64,000 bases of DNA from Megalobrama amblycephala (lineage: Eukaryota > Chordata > Actinopteri > Cypriniformes > Xenocyprididae): assembly GCF_018812025.1 (NCBI RefSeq), contig NC_063044.1:43863330-43927329 (forward strand). Reading direction: 5' to 3'. Within the stretch, counting starts at the first letter, position 1. Each line of letters starts with the position of its first letter. Shown one piece after another: positions 1-12,163 of this stretch. The notes under the pieces are model-generated. The model was not told where the DNA came from and did no database searches. It saw nothing but the letters and a program-made list of their open reading frames with translations. Position numbers and translations under genes: made by a program.

Positions 1-187
1 CTCTTAGCCATAGGACCTGCAAAGATTTTTCTCGGGTGTGTGTGTGTTGGGGTTCATACACAAATATAATTTTAAACTGATAATAATGTACGATGCTCTG
101 TGTGTGTGTCTGTGAACATGCTAGCTGAGTGCGAGCTTTGTGACATGCTGGATCAAAAATATGTGAAATAAGTTTTTCTAGTCGACT

Positions 188-365
188 AGTAGTTCCCTTT
201 CAAGGGAACTCGCGCTGCGTAGACGCTATGGGAACGCCTCTGCGTGATGTCGTCATGAAGCACGTATGAAATCTGTCCAATCAGGAGACAGTACGTCATA
301 GGCGGGTGACGTCACTGACCAGGAACCATAAAGCCAGCCCAAAAAACACTCACATTCAGCTTCTG
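188..365. repeat. Left inverted terminal repeat of the DIRS element
   Basis: It begins with a short palindrome (ccctttcaaggg). It continues through cgtcatgaagcacgtatgaaatctg and a stretch ending in cactcacattcagcttctg, all of which recurs inverted at about 6459-6620. The far right end differs from the far left end in its outermost bases (ccctattcaggg instead of ccctttcaaggg). The internal complementary region carries complements of both versions, which is typical of DIRS elements. Confidence 0.88.
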
Positions 366-443
366 TGTCTTCAGCAAGCGCTACGTGTGATCTTGTCTGT
401 CATAATTATTGTTGTCTGTCACTATATTGTTATATTGTGAGTT

Positions 444-1860
444 ATGACGAGCGAACAACAGTTCAGGAAGTGTGTTTATCCCTGTCCGCATTTCATCCCG
501 GGCGGGGATACACATGAAATGTGTGTTGTTTGTTTGGGAACGCAGCATGCCCAGGCAGCTCTCGAGGGGGCTGCCTGTGTGCATTGTGAGCAGCTACCAT
601 TAAGAACGCTGCGCTCCCGCCGAGCTCTCTTCGAGGAGAGTGGCTCGGCCCACATTCCTCAGGGCTTGGGTCCCGCTTCTGCTGAGGCAGGGCGGCGCCT
701 TATATCCTGGGGTTCGCAGATGGATGTAGCAGAGAGGTTAGAGACAGGCCCTGCCTTATCTCTGCCTTCACCTGCTGCATCCAGTGTATCTATTCAGAGG
801 CAGGAAGCACGCATTGCGGTTTCTTCCGCTCCGGTAGATACAGTCACGCTGATGGCATCTAGTTCTGAGGAGATGGATGTTGTCAGCGTGGCAACGGGAG
901 AATCTGAAGACTCCGCACTTCAGTCTCCCGTGAGCGAGGAGCTCATGGAGGTGCTTTCTCGTGCTGTTGCCAAGTTAAACATCGACTGGCCAGCCGAGAA
1001 GCAAGAGCAGCACATTAAGAGTAAACTAGACGAACGCTTCTTACCGTCTAGATCTGCTCAGCCTCCACGTTGGGCTTTACTGTTTTGTCGGAAGAGACCG
1101 GTGTCTACCCATGTGTACACTCCTCAGACCTCAGTCTACAGCAATGTTGCTGGTATGAGGAAACACGGGTATGGGGCGATGCCAAGAGCAGAAGAGACAC
1201 TTGTGAGCCATCTCTCTTCACAGGTGGCATCGTCCCTTAAAGCCCTGACGTTGCCCACTAAGCCACTGAAAATGACATCAGCGCTAGTGGGCAAAGCGTA
1301 CTCGGCAGCAGGTCAGACTGCGGCGTGCTTGCATACTATGTCCATCATGTAAGCATACCAAGCCGACCTGCTGAAGGACTTGGGGGAAAGTGATGAGGTG
1401 GGGGCAGATCTCATTCAGGAGTTACGTCTTACTGCCGATCTAGCCCTCCGTGCCACCAAGGAGACGGCCAAGTCAGTGGGCCGTTCTATGGCAGCCCTGG
1501 TGGTCATGGAGCGGCATTTGTGGCTTAATCTCATTGAGATTAAGGACAAAGACAAGACGTTTTTTCTGGATGCCCCACTAAATCCTTCCAACCTTTTCGG
1601 TGACGCTATTACATCAGTCACCGAAAGGTTCCAAGAGGCCTCGACAGGCCCAAGTCCCTTCTGCTGCTGGGCGGGAGCAGCAGAAGCCGAGTACGAGCTC
1701 TTCGCACTACAGACAACAACAGAAGCAGAGCATTGCTACCCGTACTCCCCCTCCGAGGAGTTGGGATGCGGGGCAACGCTCTCAGGCGAAGCCTTCAAAG
1801 GGCAAGACGGATCTGAGGGCCGTCATTGCTGCTAAGAGGGCTTCGTCTAAGAAATCCTGA
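444..1860 (+). pseudogene. DIRS gag-like ORF1, broken
   Basis: This is the position and style of the DIRS first frame. An N-terminal cysteine/histidine cluster is visible (CVYPCPHF, then CVVCLG, then CVHC at residues 11-50). A low-complexity serine-rich middle follows, then a helical segment with two REL-like stretches. A TAA at 1350-1352 interrupts the frame, but the same frame continues without another stop past 1380. Near 1650 the reading shifts to the +1 frame, where a basic glutamine/lysine-rich tail runs to the TGA at 1858-1860. The ATG at 444 is the first in-frame start after the terminus. Function (nucleocapsid-like) is inferred from family position, not from a recognised domain. Confidence 0.72.
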
Positions 1861-2018
1861 CACCAGAGCAGTCAGGCTCCTGAGGGTGGTCCCCTCCGGA
1901 GGCAAACAGCGTTCACCTCTCTCTACGGTGCCCGTTTGTCTTCGGTGCCCTTAGGAGGGGGAAATCCCCCCCCCTAAAGACGGGGGATTGCGTCCGATTT
2001 TAGATCTGTGTCAGTTAA

Positions 2019-3699
2019 AGGCAGGGTAGGTAAAAAATGTATAAAAAACTTTTTTTCAAAAATTTGTTTAAACTTTATTTATATATCAATACATAATTAA
2101 AATGTAAGTACTCTGAAAAAGAAAGTATAAAAATCGAGTGTCTGTAGACCTCTCACGACTGTTTTAAAGACAGCTCATTATTTCCATTCACTCCACCCCC
2201 TCCCTTCTGGGCTCCTTCCAAAGCCACGCCCCCAAAACACATGAACGCGCGACTCCGTCCACTGATCTGGAAGACGCATTATTTACCTGAGACGAGCGGA
2301 GAGGAAGGAGCACAGTGCATGTAGTGACATCATGTCAGAATCACATGTAATAAAAATAACTTTATAATTATGAAGATAAACAAACAAGATGTATTTTAGT
2401 ACTCACTATCAAGCTAGCATATTGATATTGGTAAAGTTTAAAATATATATTTTTTGATTCGCTAACGAGCTAGTTATCTATAAGGCAAAGCTAAAAACAG
2501 GTTGCATGATACACGTTTTTCCATTACCATCATTTACACTGTGATGAAGATGAATTTCGTGTAAGATTCGTTGATATGTCTTTCTCATAACTAATAAAAA
2601 AAAATTATACAAATCAACACAACAATTACATCACATTTATAAAATGTCTTGATTACAGATAAACAGAGTAACATACACTCAAATATCAACTCACAACTGC
2701 ATTGCAGACACAAAATAATAACACACACATACAACAAAGTGTGTACGACACACACAGATACAAGATAAAGACATCAGTAAACATAGGTAGAGAATATAAA
2801 AACAAAACAAAGGCGAAAAAAAACGTGCAGGTAAACTTACAGGTGAACATGGTAAAGAGTTAGACAGAGGGTAAATATAGTTCTAAGAAAAGTTCCTAGA
2901 TGCGGAGTAACGTTAGGCCTACTATCTGTTAAACATGTATTTAGTTATCTAAAGCAAAATTATGCACAATTCAACACTATAGCTATCATCTTGAGCTAGG
3001 CCTATAGATTATTTATCGTCTCTACTACGGCTCGCTAAGTAATGTTATGTTAGCTATATTACGCAGCTACGTGTGCTAATGACACATGCTTCATGAGAAA
3101 ATAAACAAAAAAATATGTATGATCAAAATACAAAAGAAAGATTTACCTGTCCAGCAGAAATAAAGCCATCAAGGAGTCACTTTTCAGCCCCTTGAGTTCC
3201 CTCAGTTCTCGCCATCGCTGGAAAGCCACGCCGATATTAACTCGCATTTTATTTCTTTGTTTATCCAAAGACTTTTTGTTCATTGCCTTTTCTTGTACTG
3301 TTACTGTCTTCCTTTTTTTGCCTGGTTTGCCTTCACTAACTGCATAGGCCGGTACTGTGAATTTTGCTTGCTGTTTCTCTGCCATTGTTTTGGTATTCCT
3401 AGGATCCATGCCTCTTGAATTCCTCAAATCAAACGTGCGCGCGCAAGTGGGCAGGTCATGTGTGGCAAAAGGGTGGTTGCCATGGTTGCGAGAGAGTGAC
3501 AGTCGCCTAAGCCAATCCTGTGTTTCGTCCCGAATGGAAATAATGAGCTGTGTTTAATACAGATTAAACGGTCTAGAGTCACTCGATTTTTATACTCTTT
3601 TTATCAGAGTACTTACATTTTAATTATGCATTGATATATATAGAAAGTTTAAACAAATTTGGAAGAAAGTTGTTAATAAATTTGTTACCTACCCTGCCT
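2019..3699 (-). mobile_element. TTAA-target DNA transposon with ~130 bp TIRs (Kolobok-like), nested in DIRS RT
   Basis: Exact TTAA copies flank it (2015-2018 and 3700-3703). Its ends are long near-identical inverted repeats (2019-2150 and 3570-3699), starting aggcagggtaggtaa. TTAA duplications with purine-purine/pyrimidine-pyrimidine ends (AG...CT) are the Kolobok pattern; piggyBac ends normally begin with CC, so Kolobok is preferred. Only one coding exon is left, so the element is internally deleted and non-autonomous. Removing it restores the reading of the DIRS polymerase across the site, which dates the insertion after the DIRS arrived. Confidence 0.85.
3143..3427 (-). pseudogene. First exon of a transposon-encoded protein
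   Basis: A basic open frame with an ATG-started protein (two candidate starts, MRNS and MDPRN) ends in GVAFQRWRELRELKGLKSD and a leucine-rich tail. The frame runs straight into a good splice donor on the minus strand (CTGGACAG/GTAAAT) near 3147. No following exon exists before the other terminus, so only the first coding exon survived an internal deletion. The final block is an FxRWRxLxxLKGLK pattern I recognise as recurrent in fish transposon proteins, but I cannot name the domain. It could be part of a DNA-binding region of the transposase. Confidence 0.6.
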
Positions 3700-5189
3700 T
3701 TAAATCGAACGGTAGCAAGGCTCAAGTTCAAGATGCTGACAATAAAGCATATTGTGTCACAAATCAGGTCCGAGGACTGGTTTGTGACAATAGATCTGAA
3801 AGACGCATACTTCCATGTATCAATCCTCCCGCATCACAGGAAGTTCCTAAGGTTCGCTTTCGGGGGCGAAGCATTCCAATATCAGGTTCTTCCCTTCGGC
3901 CTAGCATTGTCACCCCGCACCTTCACCAAATGTGTAGACGCAGCTCTGACGCCCTTGCGTATGCAGGGCATCCGCATTCTAAACTACATAGACGATTGGT
4001 TGATTCTGGCTCAAACACAGCAGATGGCGGTTCAACATCGAGATGTTGTTCTTGCTCAAATGAAAAGGTTGGGGTTGAGACTAAATGCAAAGAAAAGTGT
4101 GCTTTCTCCAGCTCAGAGGACCACTTATCTAGGTGTGGTATGGGATTCGGTGACTATGCGCGCCCGTTTATCTCTGGCTCGTATATCATCAATCCTCACT
4201 ACCTTCTCAGACATAAAGCTAGGCCAGTCACTCACTGTCAAACAGTTTCAACGTGCAGCAGCGTCCAACGTGATACCTTTTGGTCTGCTGAACATGAGAC
4301 CACTTCAGTGGTGGCTCAAAACCAAGGGGTTCTCACCGAGGGGGAATCCGTTTCGTATGATCAGAGTCACGCGGCGTTGCTTACGTGCTCTAGTCATATG
4401 GAAGCAGCCTTGGTTTCTGTCCCAGGGACCTGTGCTGGGGGCTCTCAGTCGTCGTGGCACGCTAACGACATGCATCCCTCACTGGCTGGGGGGCGATCAT
4501 GAGTGGTCGCTCGACTCGAAGTCTGTGGCAGGACCATCATCTTTCGTGGCACATAAATTGCCTGGAGATGATGGCGGTATTTCTAGCATTGAAGTATTTC
4601 CTTCCAGATCTCAGGGACCATCATGTGTTAGTCCGTTCAGACAACACAGCAGTGGTCTCATATATAAATCATCAGGGGGGTCTGAGATCACACCTGCTCT
4701 ACAAACTGGCGAATCACATCCACCTGTGGTCCCAAGGGAAACTGCTTTACCTCAGAGCAGATACCTGAATGTGGGGGCAGACATCCTGTCGAGGCAGGGG
4801 CCGAGGCCCAGGGAATGGAGACTTCACCCCGAGGTGGTGAAGCTCTTATGGGAGAACTACGGCGTAGCCCAAGTGGATCTGTTTGCGTCTCGAGAGACGA
4901 CTTGCTGTCCACTATGGTTCTCAATGTCAAACCCAGCACCTCTTGGGCTGGATGCTATGGTACAGCTGTGGCCGAGGCTACTGTTGTACGCATTTCCCCC
5001 GATTGCTCTGCTCCCGGGAGTTCTGGAGAGAGTTCGCCGGGACGGGGCCCATCTACTATTAGTAGCCCCGTTCTGGCCAGCCCGAGTGTGGTTCTTGGAC
5101 CTGGTATCTCTCCTCGATGGGTCTCCAATGGAGATTCCGATCAGGAAGGACCTTCTCTCTCAGGCGGGCGGTCTAATATTGCACCCCCG

Positions 5190-6251
5190 CCCGGAGTTAT
5201 GGAAGCTGTGGGCGTGGCCTCTGAGGGGGCACGGCTCATAGATTCCGGTCTCTCAACCGAGATCATACTTGAGACCATACTCCAGTCAAGAGCTCCCTCC
5301 ACGAGGAAACTCTACGCTTTGAAGTGGAGATTATTCACTTCTTGGTGTGAAAATCACCAGTGGGATCCAGTTAACTTCCCGGTTAGTGCGGTACTGGAGT
5401 TCCTGCAGGAAAAATTTTCTTCAGAGTTATCCCCCTCCATGCTAAAGGTGTACGTGGCGGCCTTAGCTGCTTACCACGCTCCTTTCAGTGGGTTATCTTT
5501 GGTGAGACACCCGCTTATCACTCGTTTCCTCCATGGCACTTTGAGGCTTAGAGCTGCAGTACGCACAAGAGTTCCGACTTGGGATTTGGCCGTTGTCTTA
5601 CAAGGCCTTTCTATGGCTCCCTTCGAACCTATCGAAGAGGTGTCAGAGAAGTTTTTAACACTGAAGACGGTGTTTCTTCTTACTATTTCGTCTCTCAAGA
5701 AAATTGGAGACATTCAGGCCCTGTCGGTATCTCCATCGTGCCTTGAATTTGCGCCTGGTAACGTTAAGGCTTTCCTTCATCCCAGACCGGGATATATACC
5801 CAAGGTTCTCACTAATCCTGCGAGACTTATTGTGCTGCAGGCCTTCTGTCCTCCTCCTTTCACGTCATCGGACCAGGAAAAGCTTAATCTGCTGTGTCCG
5901 GTTAGGGCACTGGATGCTTATGTCCACAGAGCTGCCATGTGGAGAAAAGCTGAACAGCTATTTGTATGTTTTGGAGCACCTAGGAAAGGTCTCCCGGCAT
6001 CCAAGCAGAGAATGAGCAAGTGGGTGGTCGATAGATAGTAGATCTCACTTGCTTATGAGTAAGTTGGACAGCCTTCACCATTGGCTGTCAGGGCTCATTC
6101 GACCCGGAGTATGGCTGCCTCCAAGGCTTTGATTTCAGGGGTATCCTTAAATGACATTTGTGAAGCGGCAGGCTGGTCCTCACCGCATACATTTGTGAGG
6201 TTTTATGAACTTGACCTCGGCTCCACTCCAGGGGCACAGGTGTTACTGTGA
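5190..6251 (+). pseudogene. DIRS tyrosine recombinase, broken
   Basis: The N-terminal core-binding part reads APSTRKLYALKWRLFTSWC, followed by LEFLQEKF and a long helical region. The catalytic part continues in the same frame after stop codons at 6036-6041 (two adjacent TAGs) and a TAA at 6060. Beyond them the H-x-x-R motif (AHSTR near 6093) and the tyrosine-bearing tail (GWSSPHTFVRFYEL) are still readable, ending at a TGA at 6249-6251. The enzyme family joins circular DIRS cDNA into the genome without target duplication. The stops separate the binding part from the catalytic His, Arg and Tyr, so this copy cannot make an active enzyme. Confidence 0.88.
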
Positions 6252-6304
6252 GTTGTACGCTTCGGCTTCACACGAACGGTCACTTACTCATATGGCAACG
6301 TTGG

Positions 6305-6440
6305 GATTATCTTTCCCATAGCGACTACGCAGCGCGAGTTCCCTTGAAAGGGAATGTCTCGGTTATGTATATAACCTTAGATCCCTGAATAGGGAACGAG
6401 ATGCTGCGTCGCCCTGCCATACTCCCGGCATGCCCGTAAG
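6305..6440. repeat. DIRS internal complementary region
   Basis: This stretch contains the complement of the extreme left end (gcagcgcgagttcccttgaaaggga). It also contains the complement of the extreme right end (gtctcggttatgtatataac and ccctgaatagggaacgagatgctgcg). In DIRS elements this region templates completion of the cDNA ends, and its presence settles the class assignment. Confidence 0.85.
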
Positions 6441-6458
6441 CAACTTGCTTCAGGTTTC

Positions 6459-6650
6459 AGAAGCTGAATGTGAGTGTTTTCGGGCTGGCTTTATGGTTCC
6501 TGGTCAGTGACGTCACCCGCCTATGACGTACCATCTCCTGATTGGACAGATTTCATACGTGCTTCATGACGACATCACGCAGAGGCATTCCCATAGCGTC
6601 TCGTTCCCTATTCAGGGAACTAAAGTAATATACATAACCGAGACGTTATT
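6459..6650. repeat. Right inverted terminal repeat of the DIRS element
   Basis: This is an inverted copy of 188-365, beginning cagaagctgaatgtgagtg and passing through gacgtcacccgcctatgacgta. It has an additional outer segment (ccctattcagggaact to cataaccgagac) that is matched in the internal complementary region. Confidence 0.85.
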
Positions 6651-9215
6651 CATTTAAGCCATTAGTTGACTAATCACATTTATATTAATTTACTTTCTTA
6701 AATACTGGAGAGAATAAACCATAATAATGAGTGTTTATGTAATATAGGCTATAGCACTCAAGCACACGCATAACGCTTGCCATAAAGAACCGGCAAAAGA
6801 AATAATTATGAATGTGACCAAAACAGCAAGGAGACATTTTAATTGTTTATTAATAAAGAAATGTTTTCTGAATCAGTGTCGGCTGCGAAGATGAAGTTGA
6901 CATTACTGACTCTCATCATCTCTGCATACTGGACGCGCATGGAGAGAAAATGCACATTTCATTCGGATTAGGCTACATAATCAGAGTAGCCTATTTCTTT
7001 TTGTTTTTAGATATTTCAAGCTTTCTATAAATATATTTCTCATGTCTCTGAGGCAAGCAGCCTATACGCTGAGTTTCGGTTTTTTAGCCAAGTTGCGCTC
7101 CAGTTCACGCGCCAGTGATCATGCCCACGCCTGTTATAATTATATTTTCTGCTATATTTGCTTCTTATTTATTAAATCCAGGCAATTGGTTGATGAAACA
7201 TTGATTAAAATTAAGATACAATTTTTACAAAACGAAATTCACTTTAAAGAAAGGCTTTCTACAAAACAAAACTTAATGAAGTGGTCAAAATCATGTCTGA
7301 CCCACTCCATGCCTCCCGATAAATTGCGCATCTTATGAGGCATCTTACTCATGCTGTTCACTTTTCATAATCAAATAAATGAATTTAAAACATAACATTA
7401 GACTATTTAAACATAAATATGAAACTACATTTTCTTTAATGGCTACCAACATGTATTGTACAGTACAGAGAAATTTCATAAGCAAGAGCGGATCATGAGT
7501 CACGAGTCAGTTCAAGAATAATTTATTCTTAGACATATTTAATATTGGGGGCATCCAAGTTATTTGATATATTAAAAAAAAAAAAAATTAAAGTAACGCA
7601 ATAGTTACTTTCCCTGGTAATTAGTTACTTTTATAATGATGTAACTCCGTTACTATTTGTGAGAAGTAACTAGTAACTATAATTAATTATTTTTTTTAAG
7701 TAACGTGTCCAACACTGGAGGTGACAAACCAAATGGTCATCAAAAAGATAAAAAGTCTTTGATCTCCAGATCAAAAGAGAGAGAGATAATGCTTTAGTAT
7801 GTTTTAGAACACCCACAACTCATGTAACTGTAACTATTGAATGGTTGAATGAAAGTATTTCTTATCTGATATGAATTTTAATCTCGTTTACTCATCTAAA
7901 TCATGGCTTGAATGAAATCTGTGTAAAATGTATCATATTCCATTTAACCCTCTGGAGTCTGAGGCTGATTTGGGGCATGGAGAAGTTTTGACATGCCCTG
8001 ACATTTGTGCTTTTTTCAGTTGTACATAAACATATTAATGATACAAGTGTCATTACACTGTATTCAGCACAAACTAGGCTACCATAATATGTGAGGAACA
8101 TGTATGCACATGTTTGTGTTTTTGAAGGAATAACGTTTATGCGTGGTTATTGAAAAAACAAAAAAAATAAGTCACTGAAATAAGGCCAAAAATATATATT
8201 AAATCTGTGTTTACAAGACTTCTGGGTATTGGGGGTTGTAGGCTAGAGTTTTTGCTTCAAAATTATGTACAAATTATAATGCCTACTTGTTCATATAAAA
8301 CAATATATTGATTTAGTTTTTGTAAGACACTTTTTGTCAAGAAACACTGAAAACCAGCAATCTGCCATTTCATTGGCTGAATTAGCCTACTCCTACCTCA
8401 AATACAAAGTGCGTCTGTGAATAATGTTGTTTAGTTGTAACGTTAACGTCAACCATCCAAATCTGTTTGGCAGATCCAGCTGATGAATTCCAGCCCAAAA
8501 ACTGTTCAAAAACTGCCAAAATGCACACAAAACCACCAAAAATATGTTATCACTGATTAGTATTTATTTCAGTATTTTTACTTCCACGTTTTTCTTTCCT
8601 ACTATGTTACGGTTGGTTACATTTACATACAAGAAATAAACACCGGCTGCCGAAGTGTACATAAAATAAACCGTTTTAGGTGCATTAGCGCCACCTTTTG
8701 GACTGGAGTGTTGCCCTCCTTATAAATAAATGACGCCATCAAAACTTTAAGGCGAAATGACAATATCCTCCACACACTCGTTTATAAGGCGGCCTCCTGT
8801 ATCTTTGCTAGTCGATTTTATTTCATCCAGTGACGTGATGGGTTTTAACTTCATTCAGGAGATTTTGGGTAACTGCACAACTGACAGACTTTGAGCGCAC
8901 CGCCAACGGTGTTTGTGTGTGTGTGTGTAACCATAGTGACAAAACGACCAACTTTCGGAACCTGCACTTAAGCCTATAATTTCGTTTTTAAAAATTTAAT
9001 TATGCATTTAAAAGTTGCAGAATGGATTAATTTGGAAACTCTGAAATCGGCAGAGATAGGCAGGCAATGCAAAATAAAATCTGACATTGGGAAAATGTGA
9101 GGGGGACAAAACTTAGATTTTGAAATGTGGGGGGGACGTGTCCCACGTATAATGGCTCCTACGCCCCTGAAGACAATATCTGATTGGCCAGAACTCCTCA
9201 CAGAGGTGGGACAAA
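6651..9215. other. Gene-free, AT-rich repeat-laden stretch
   Basis: No coding frame with recognisable protein character was found; the open frames at 7042-7338 and 7901-8101 are short and compositionally random. A segment near 7580-7720 (repeated agtaac/gttact words ending in aacactgg) and one near 9110-9170 (runs of G followed by acgtgtcccac) look like dispersed fish repeats. A block starting ttaaccctctggagtctgagg near 7945 has a piggyBac-like left edge, but I could not find a matching right edge. Confidence 0.5.
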
Positions 9216-9219
9216 TACC

Positions 9220-10520
9220 TGTTACAATACAGAAGGGTGGAACAGGTAAGTGATGAATTTCTTTGGGAGGTTCAGGGGTGGCAGGAAAGGGCTCGTGTAG
9301 TGGAGCAGGCTCATGGGCTGGAGTGGGCTCGAGGACTGGAGCGGAGTCTGGAACGGACTCGGGGACTGGAGCGGAGACTGGAGCGGACTCGAGGACTGGA
9401 GCGGAGTCTGGAGCAGACTCGGGGACTGGAGTGGAGACTGGAGTGGACTCGATGACTGGACTCCAGGACATCCCCTCATAATCAATATGCCAAGAGGCAC
9501 CAGTGTGGGTGCCAAAGTGAGCAAGGGCTCAGGCATGGCGGCGGCCATTTCATGGCGTGACTCTGGTGCGGTAGCAGCCATTTTCGTCAGCGGCTTAGGC
9601 TTGTTGGCGGCCATTTCATGGTGGACTCTGATGCGGAGGTGGCCATCTTCTGGGTAGGCTTGGGGACAGGCAGGACAAGATGGGAAGACACACTGGAGGG
9701 ATATGTGGAGGAAACCGGTGAGAGGTGAACTGACCCACGCCATGTGAGTTTCTGAGGGGGCTGGACGAGGAGGATACGCATTCTCTTTAATTTATTCTAC
9801 TTCAAAATTAGAACTGTTTAAAAAGAGAATCAAACTCCTCCATGTACCTCTCAGGTGGACGACCATCCTGCAGGAGACTCCACAAGCGGTCCACCGCTGA
9901 GATGGTGGGCTTGTGGACAGCTGGAGAGATCGGGAGGAAGAAGAGACCCATGATGCTGGTTGTTCAGTTGCTGTGTTGGTCCGGTCTTCTGTTACAATTC
10001 AGAAGGGTCAGAGACAACGTGGAACAGGTAAGTGATGTTCATTGAACAACCAGTGAGACAAACAGGAATGCAGGTGAGTAAATGGCAGTATTGCAGGTCA
10101 AATGATGTTGACTGAGTGATAATACTGTCCTTGTATGTTGCAGGAGTGAAGATCGTGGATAACAGCAGAGTGACGTTGATGATGGAACAGAGAAGACACT
10201 TTGGAACTCACACTGAGACAGGAACACAGGAGGAGAGTAGGAACACGCTGGAGATAACTTGGAAGACGCTGGAGATGACTTGGAAGATGTTGGAGATGAA
10301 TGAGTAGGTATACAGGAGTCCTTGAGGTAAGCATAGAGGTAAGTCTAATACAAACGAGACCGGAACTCGACTTAGTGTGAGTTAGTGTCTTTTAAAGTGC
10401 TGTGGTGATGAGGAGATAACTAGCAGGTGTGGGTGATGGCAGAGTGGCGGAGTAAGTGCAGGTGTGAACCAGGGAGGATGGTGGGAAATGGAGTCCGGGG
10501 ATGACTGGAACTGTGACAAT
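9220..10520. repeat. Dispersed repeat with a ~30 bp minisatellite and a direct duplication
   Basis: The motif ttacaat(a/t)cagaagggt...ggaacaggtaagtgatg occurs twice, at about 9221-9256 and 9991-10036. Between them lies a minisatellite at about 9316-9462 with a roughly 30 bp unit (ggactcgaggactggagcgg plus agtctggagc) that is open in several frames in both directions. The downstream part has several GTAAGT-like donor sites and a short gaagacgctggagatgactt tandem repeat near 10250. Long alanine/proline/serine-rich frames on the minus strand (for example 8974-9471) come from the repeat and not from a gene. The family is not identified. Confidence 0.5.
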
Positions 10521-12160
10521 ACCTAAGTTTAAAAAGTCACAAAGTAAGAAGTACAGTAAACAAAGAACTAATAAAAGTAACCATGGAGTAACAAGAAGAA
10601 TGAAATAGAGACAAGACCAAGCTGACAAAGGACAGATAAGCAGCACATTCAAGCCATCCAACTTTCACTCACTCACTTTTCTTTTCTTTTACTTAATTTT
10701 CTTTTCCGTTGAGAGTCTTGTGTTCTAAGTTTTTCCGCAAAGTTTAACCAACGACTTTAACCACTTCAACTCTAACTCCAGCCATGACAAAGAGACTTCC
10801 TTTCAATTTGCCAGCACGCTCAAACAGGATTGGTTTTTACCTAACACAATCCGGACCTGAAAAGACCCTGCAACAAATCATCGCCTCGGACAAAACCCTC
10901 TTTCTAAAGCCGAGGACGCCGACGAGGAATTTTCCCATTTAAGCCTACAAGCAAGTATCTCCAGATTCCAACACTGAACTGGTGCATTAAATTAATGATT
11001 CATGGTTCGTTCAGGTCAGGTCTTTTAAACTGCATATTTTGCTAGAAATCCTGTTCATCATATCACTCTCTTTCTTAAAACTCTTTCTCTCTCATTTCCT
11101 TTCTTCCTGCAACGTGTATGAAATCTATCAATACGGCTGGCACGGCTGGAAAATGTTCCGCTCTCACACCGAAAGCACAGGAGCTGCTTCAGTGATCATC
11201 ATCACACATCAATAAGTTATCTCTCGAAGGTAAGAATGCAGTAAACGTTCCTGAAGTTGCAATAAATCACTACACTGAAGTTGCAAAACACCTAAATATA
11301 ATCGATTTATGATGACAAGCCCCGTTCAGTTATTATACTGTGAATTCCCGGTCAGTGTCCGTCATTGCAGTGATATGCTTTAACGGATCATCACATCAGT
11401 GCTGAGATAGTGAAACTAAAACCTACTTCTCTCACCATTCGGCCAACTTAACGTTATATTGTGAATAGATTATCAACACGAATGAATTCACTCACGTCTG
11501 CTGCGTTTTTTTTTGTGTTGTTCACATAGCTTCACTGAACAGCGTCCGTTCCGTTAGGGCTCTTAGTCAAAAAAATTGCGCATATTTGGAGAAATATTGC
11601 TTTATTCTAACATGATTGCAAAATAATTTATCATACAGATTCAGAATTACCATTATGCAATTTTGAAGAGCTGAAAGGGCATCAAGCGCGAGCTCTGACG
11701 CCCTGACGCGACGCGAGCTCCCTATTCCTGATTTAGTTATCTCCGCGGTCGCGCTCTCTCATTTGACTAATAACCCTATGCTAATAACGTAAGTTGTCAA
11801 TAATCTCACATTGCACGTTTCTGGATGACGCTGTCCTGTATACTTCCTAGTTTGTATCGCCGTGATAAACAGTCAAACAAACATTTTACACATCAAAAAT
11901 AAAAAAAAACACTATTACAATATGGGTTGTGTGTGATTGTAATGCAATTCTGGGTTGCAAATAAAATGCTAAATATAACACACACACACACACACACACA
12001 TATATACACGATAGTTGGATATTCACATCCGCTACAAGAGCTTATTATGATCTGAGCAGATGAACGCTGGACGATTCAGTTGCTTGGTTGTAAACTAAAT
12101 GACTCTTTATAATTCCCTTTAAATTAATTATTTCATTTGAGCTAATTTTGGTCCTTACAT
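10521..12160. other. No gene seen; contains a (CA)n microsatellite
   Basis: No open frame longer than about 60 codons was found with protein-like character. A CA dinucleotide run lies at about 11979-12000 and continues into a short TA run. The remainder is AT-rich with no inverted termini that I could pair. Confidence 0.5.
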
Positions 12161-12163
12161 CTT

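Larger units (their letters stand above)
1930..5241 (+). pseudogene. DIRS reverse transcriptase-RNase H, split by an insertion
   Basis: Before 2015 the frame reads GGLRPILDL, the usual start of a DIRS reverse transcriptase. It then breaks at the TTAA insertion and resumes at 3704. Visible motifs are DLKDAYFHV, LPFGLALSPRTF and the catalytic YIDDW (near 3990), followed by the thumb. Near 4500 the reading shifts frame into RNase H (CLEMMAVFLAL, then VRSDNTAVVSYINHQGG). Near 4768 it shifts back to a segment with ADILSRQ and VDLFASRETT that ends at 5241. Besides the insertion there are therefore at least two frameshifts. Neighbours are the gag-like frame upstream and the recombinase overlapping downstream. 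Confidence 0.88.
188..6650 (+). mobile_element. DIRS-type tyrosine-recombinase retrotransposon, decayed
   Basis: The element has the DIRS plan: inverted termini, a gag-like frame, reverse transcriptase/RNase H, a tyrosine recombinase and an internal complementary region, with no LTRs and no integrase. The left terminus (from about 188) and the right terminus (about 6459-6650) are inverted copies. A segment at about 6305-6440 is complementary to both outer edges, as expected for the circular-template mechanism of this family. All frames carry stops or shifts, and a 1.7 kb DNA transposon (2019-3699) splits the reverse transcriptase, so this copy is dead. Edges are set by the inverted repeats and are good to roughly 10 bp. 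Confidence 0.9.

Noticed and set aside
8974..9743. Long minus-strand frames rich in Pro/Ser/Ala that look like a low-complexity protein
   Set aside because: They are translations of a ~30 bp minisatellite that is open in several frames and both directions; there is no start context or flanking exon.
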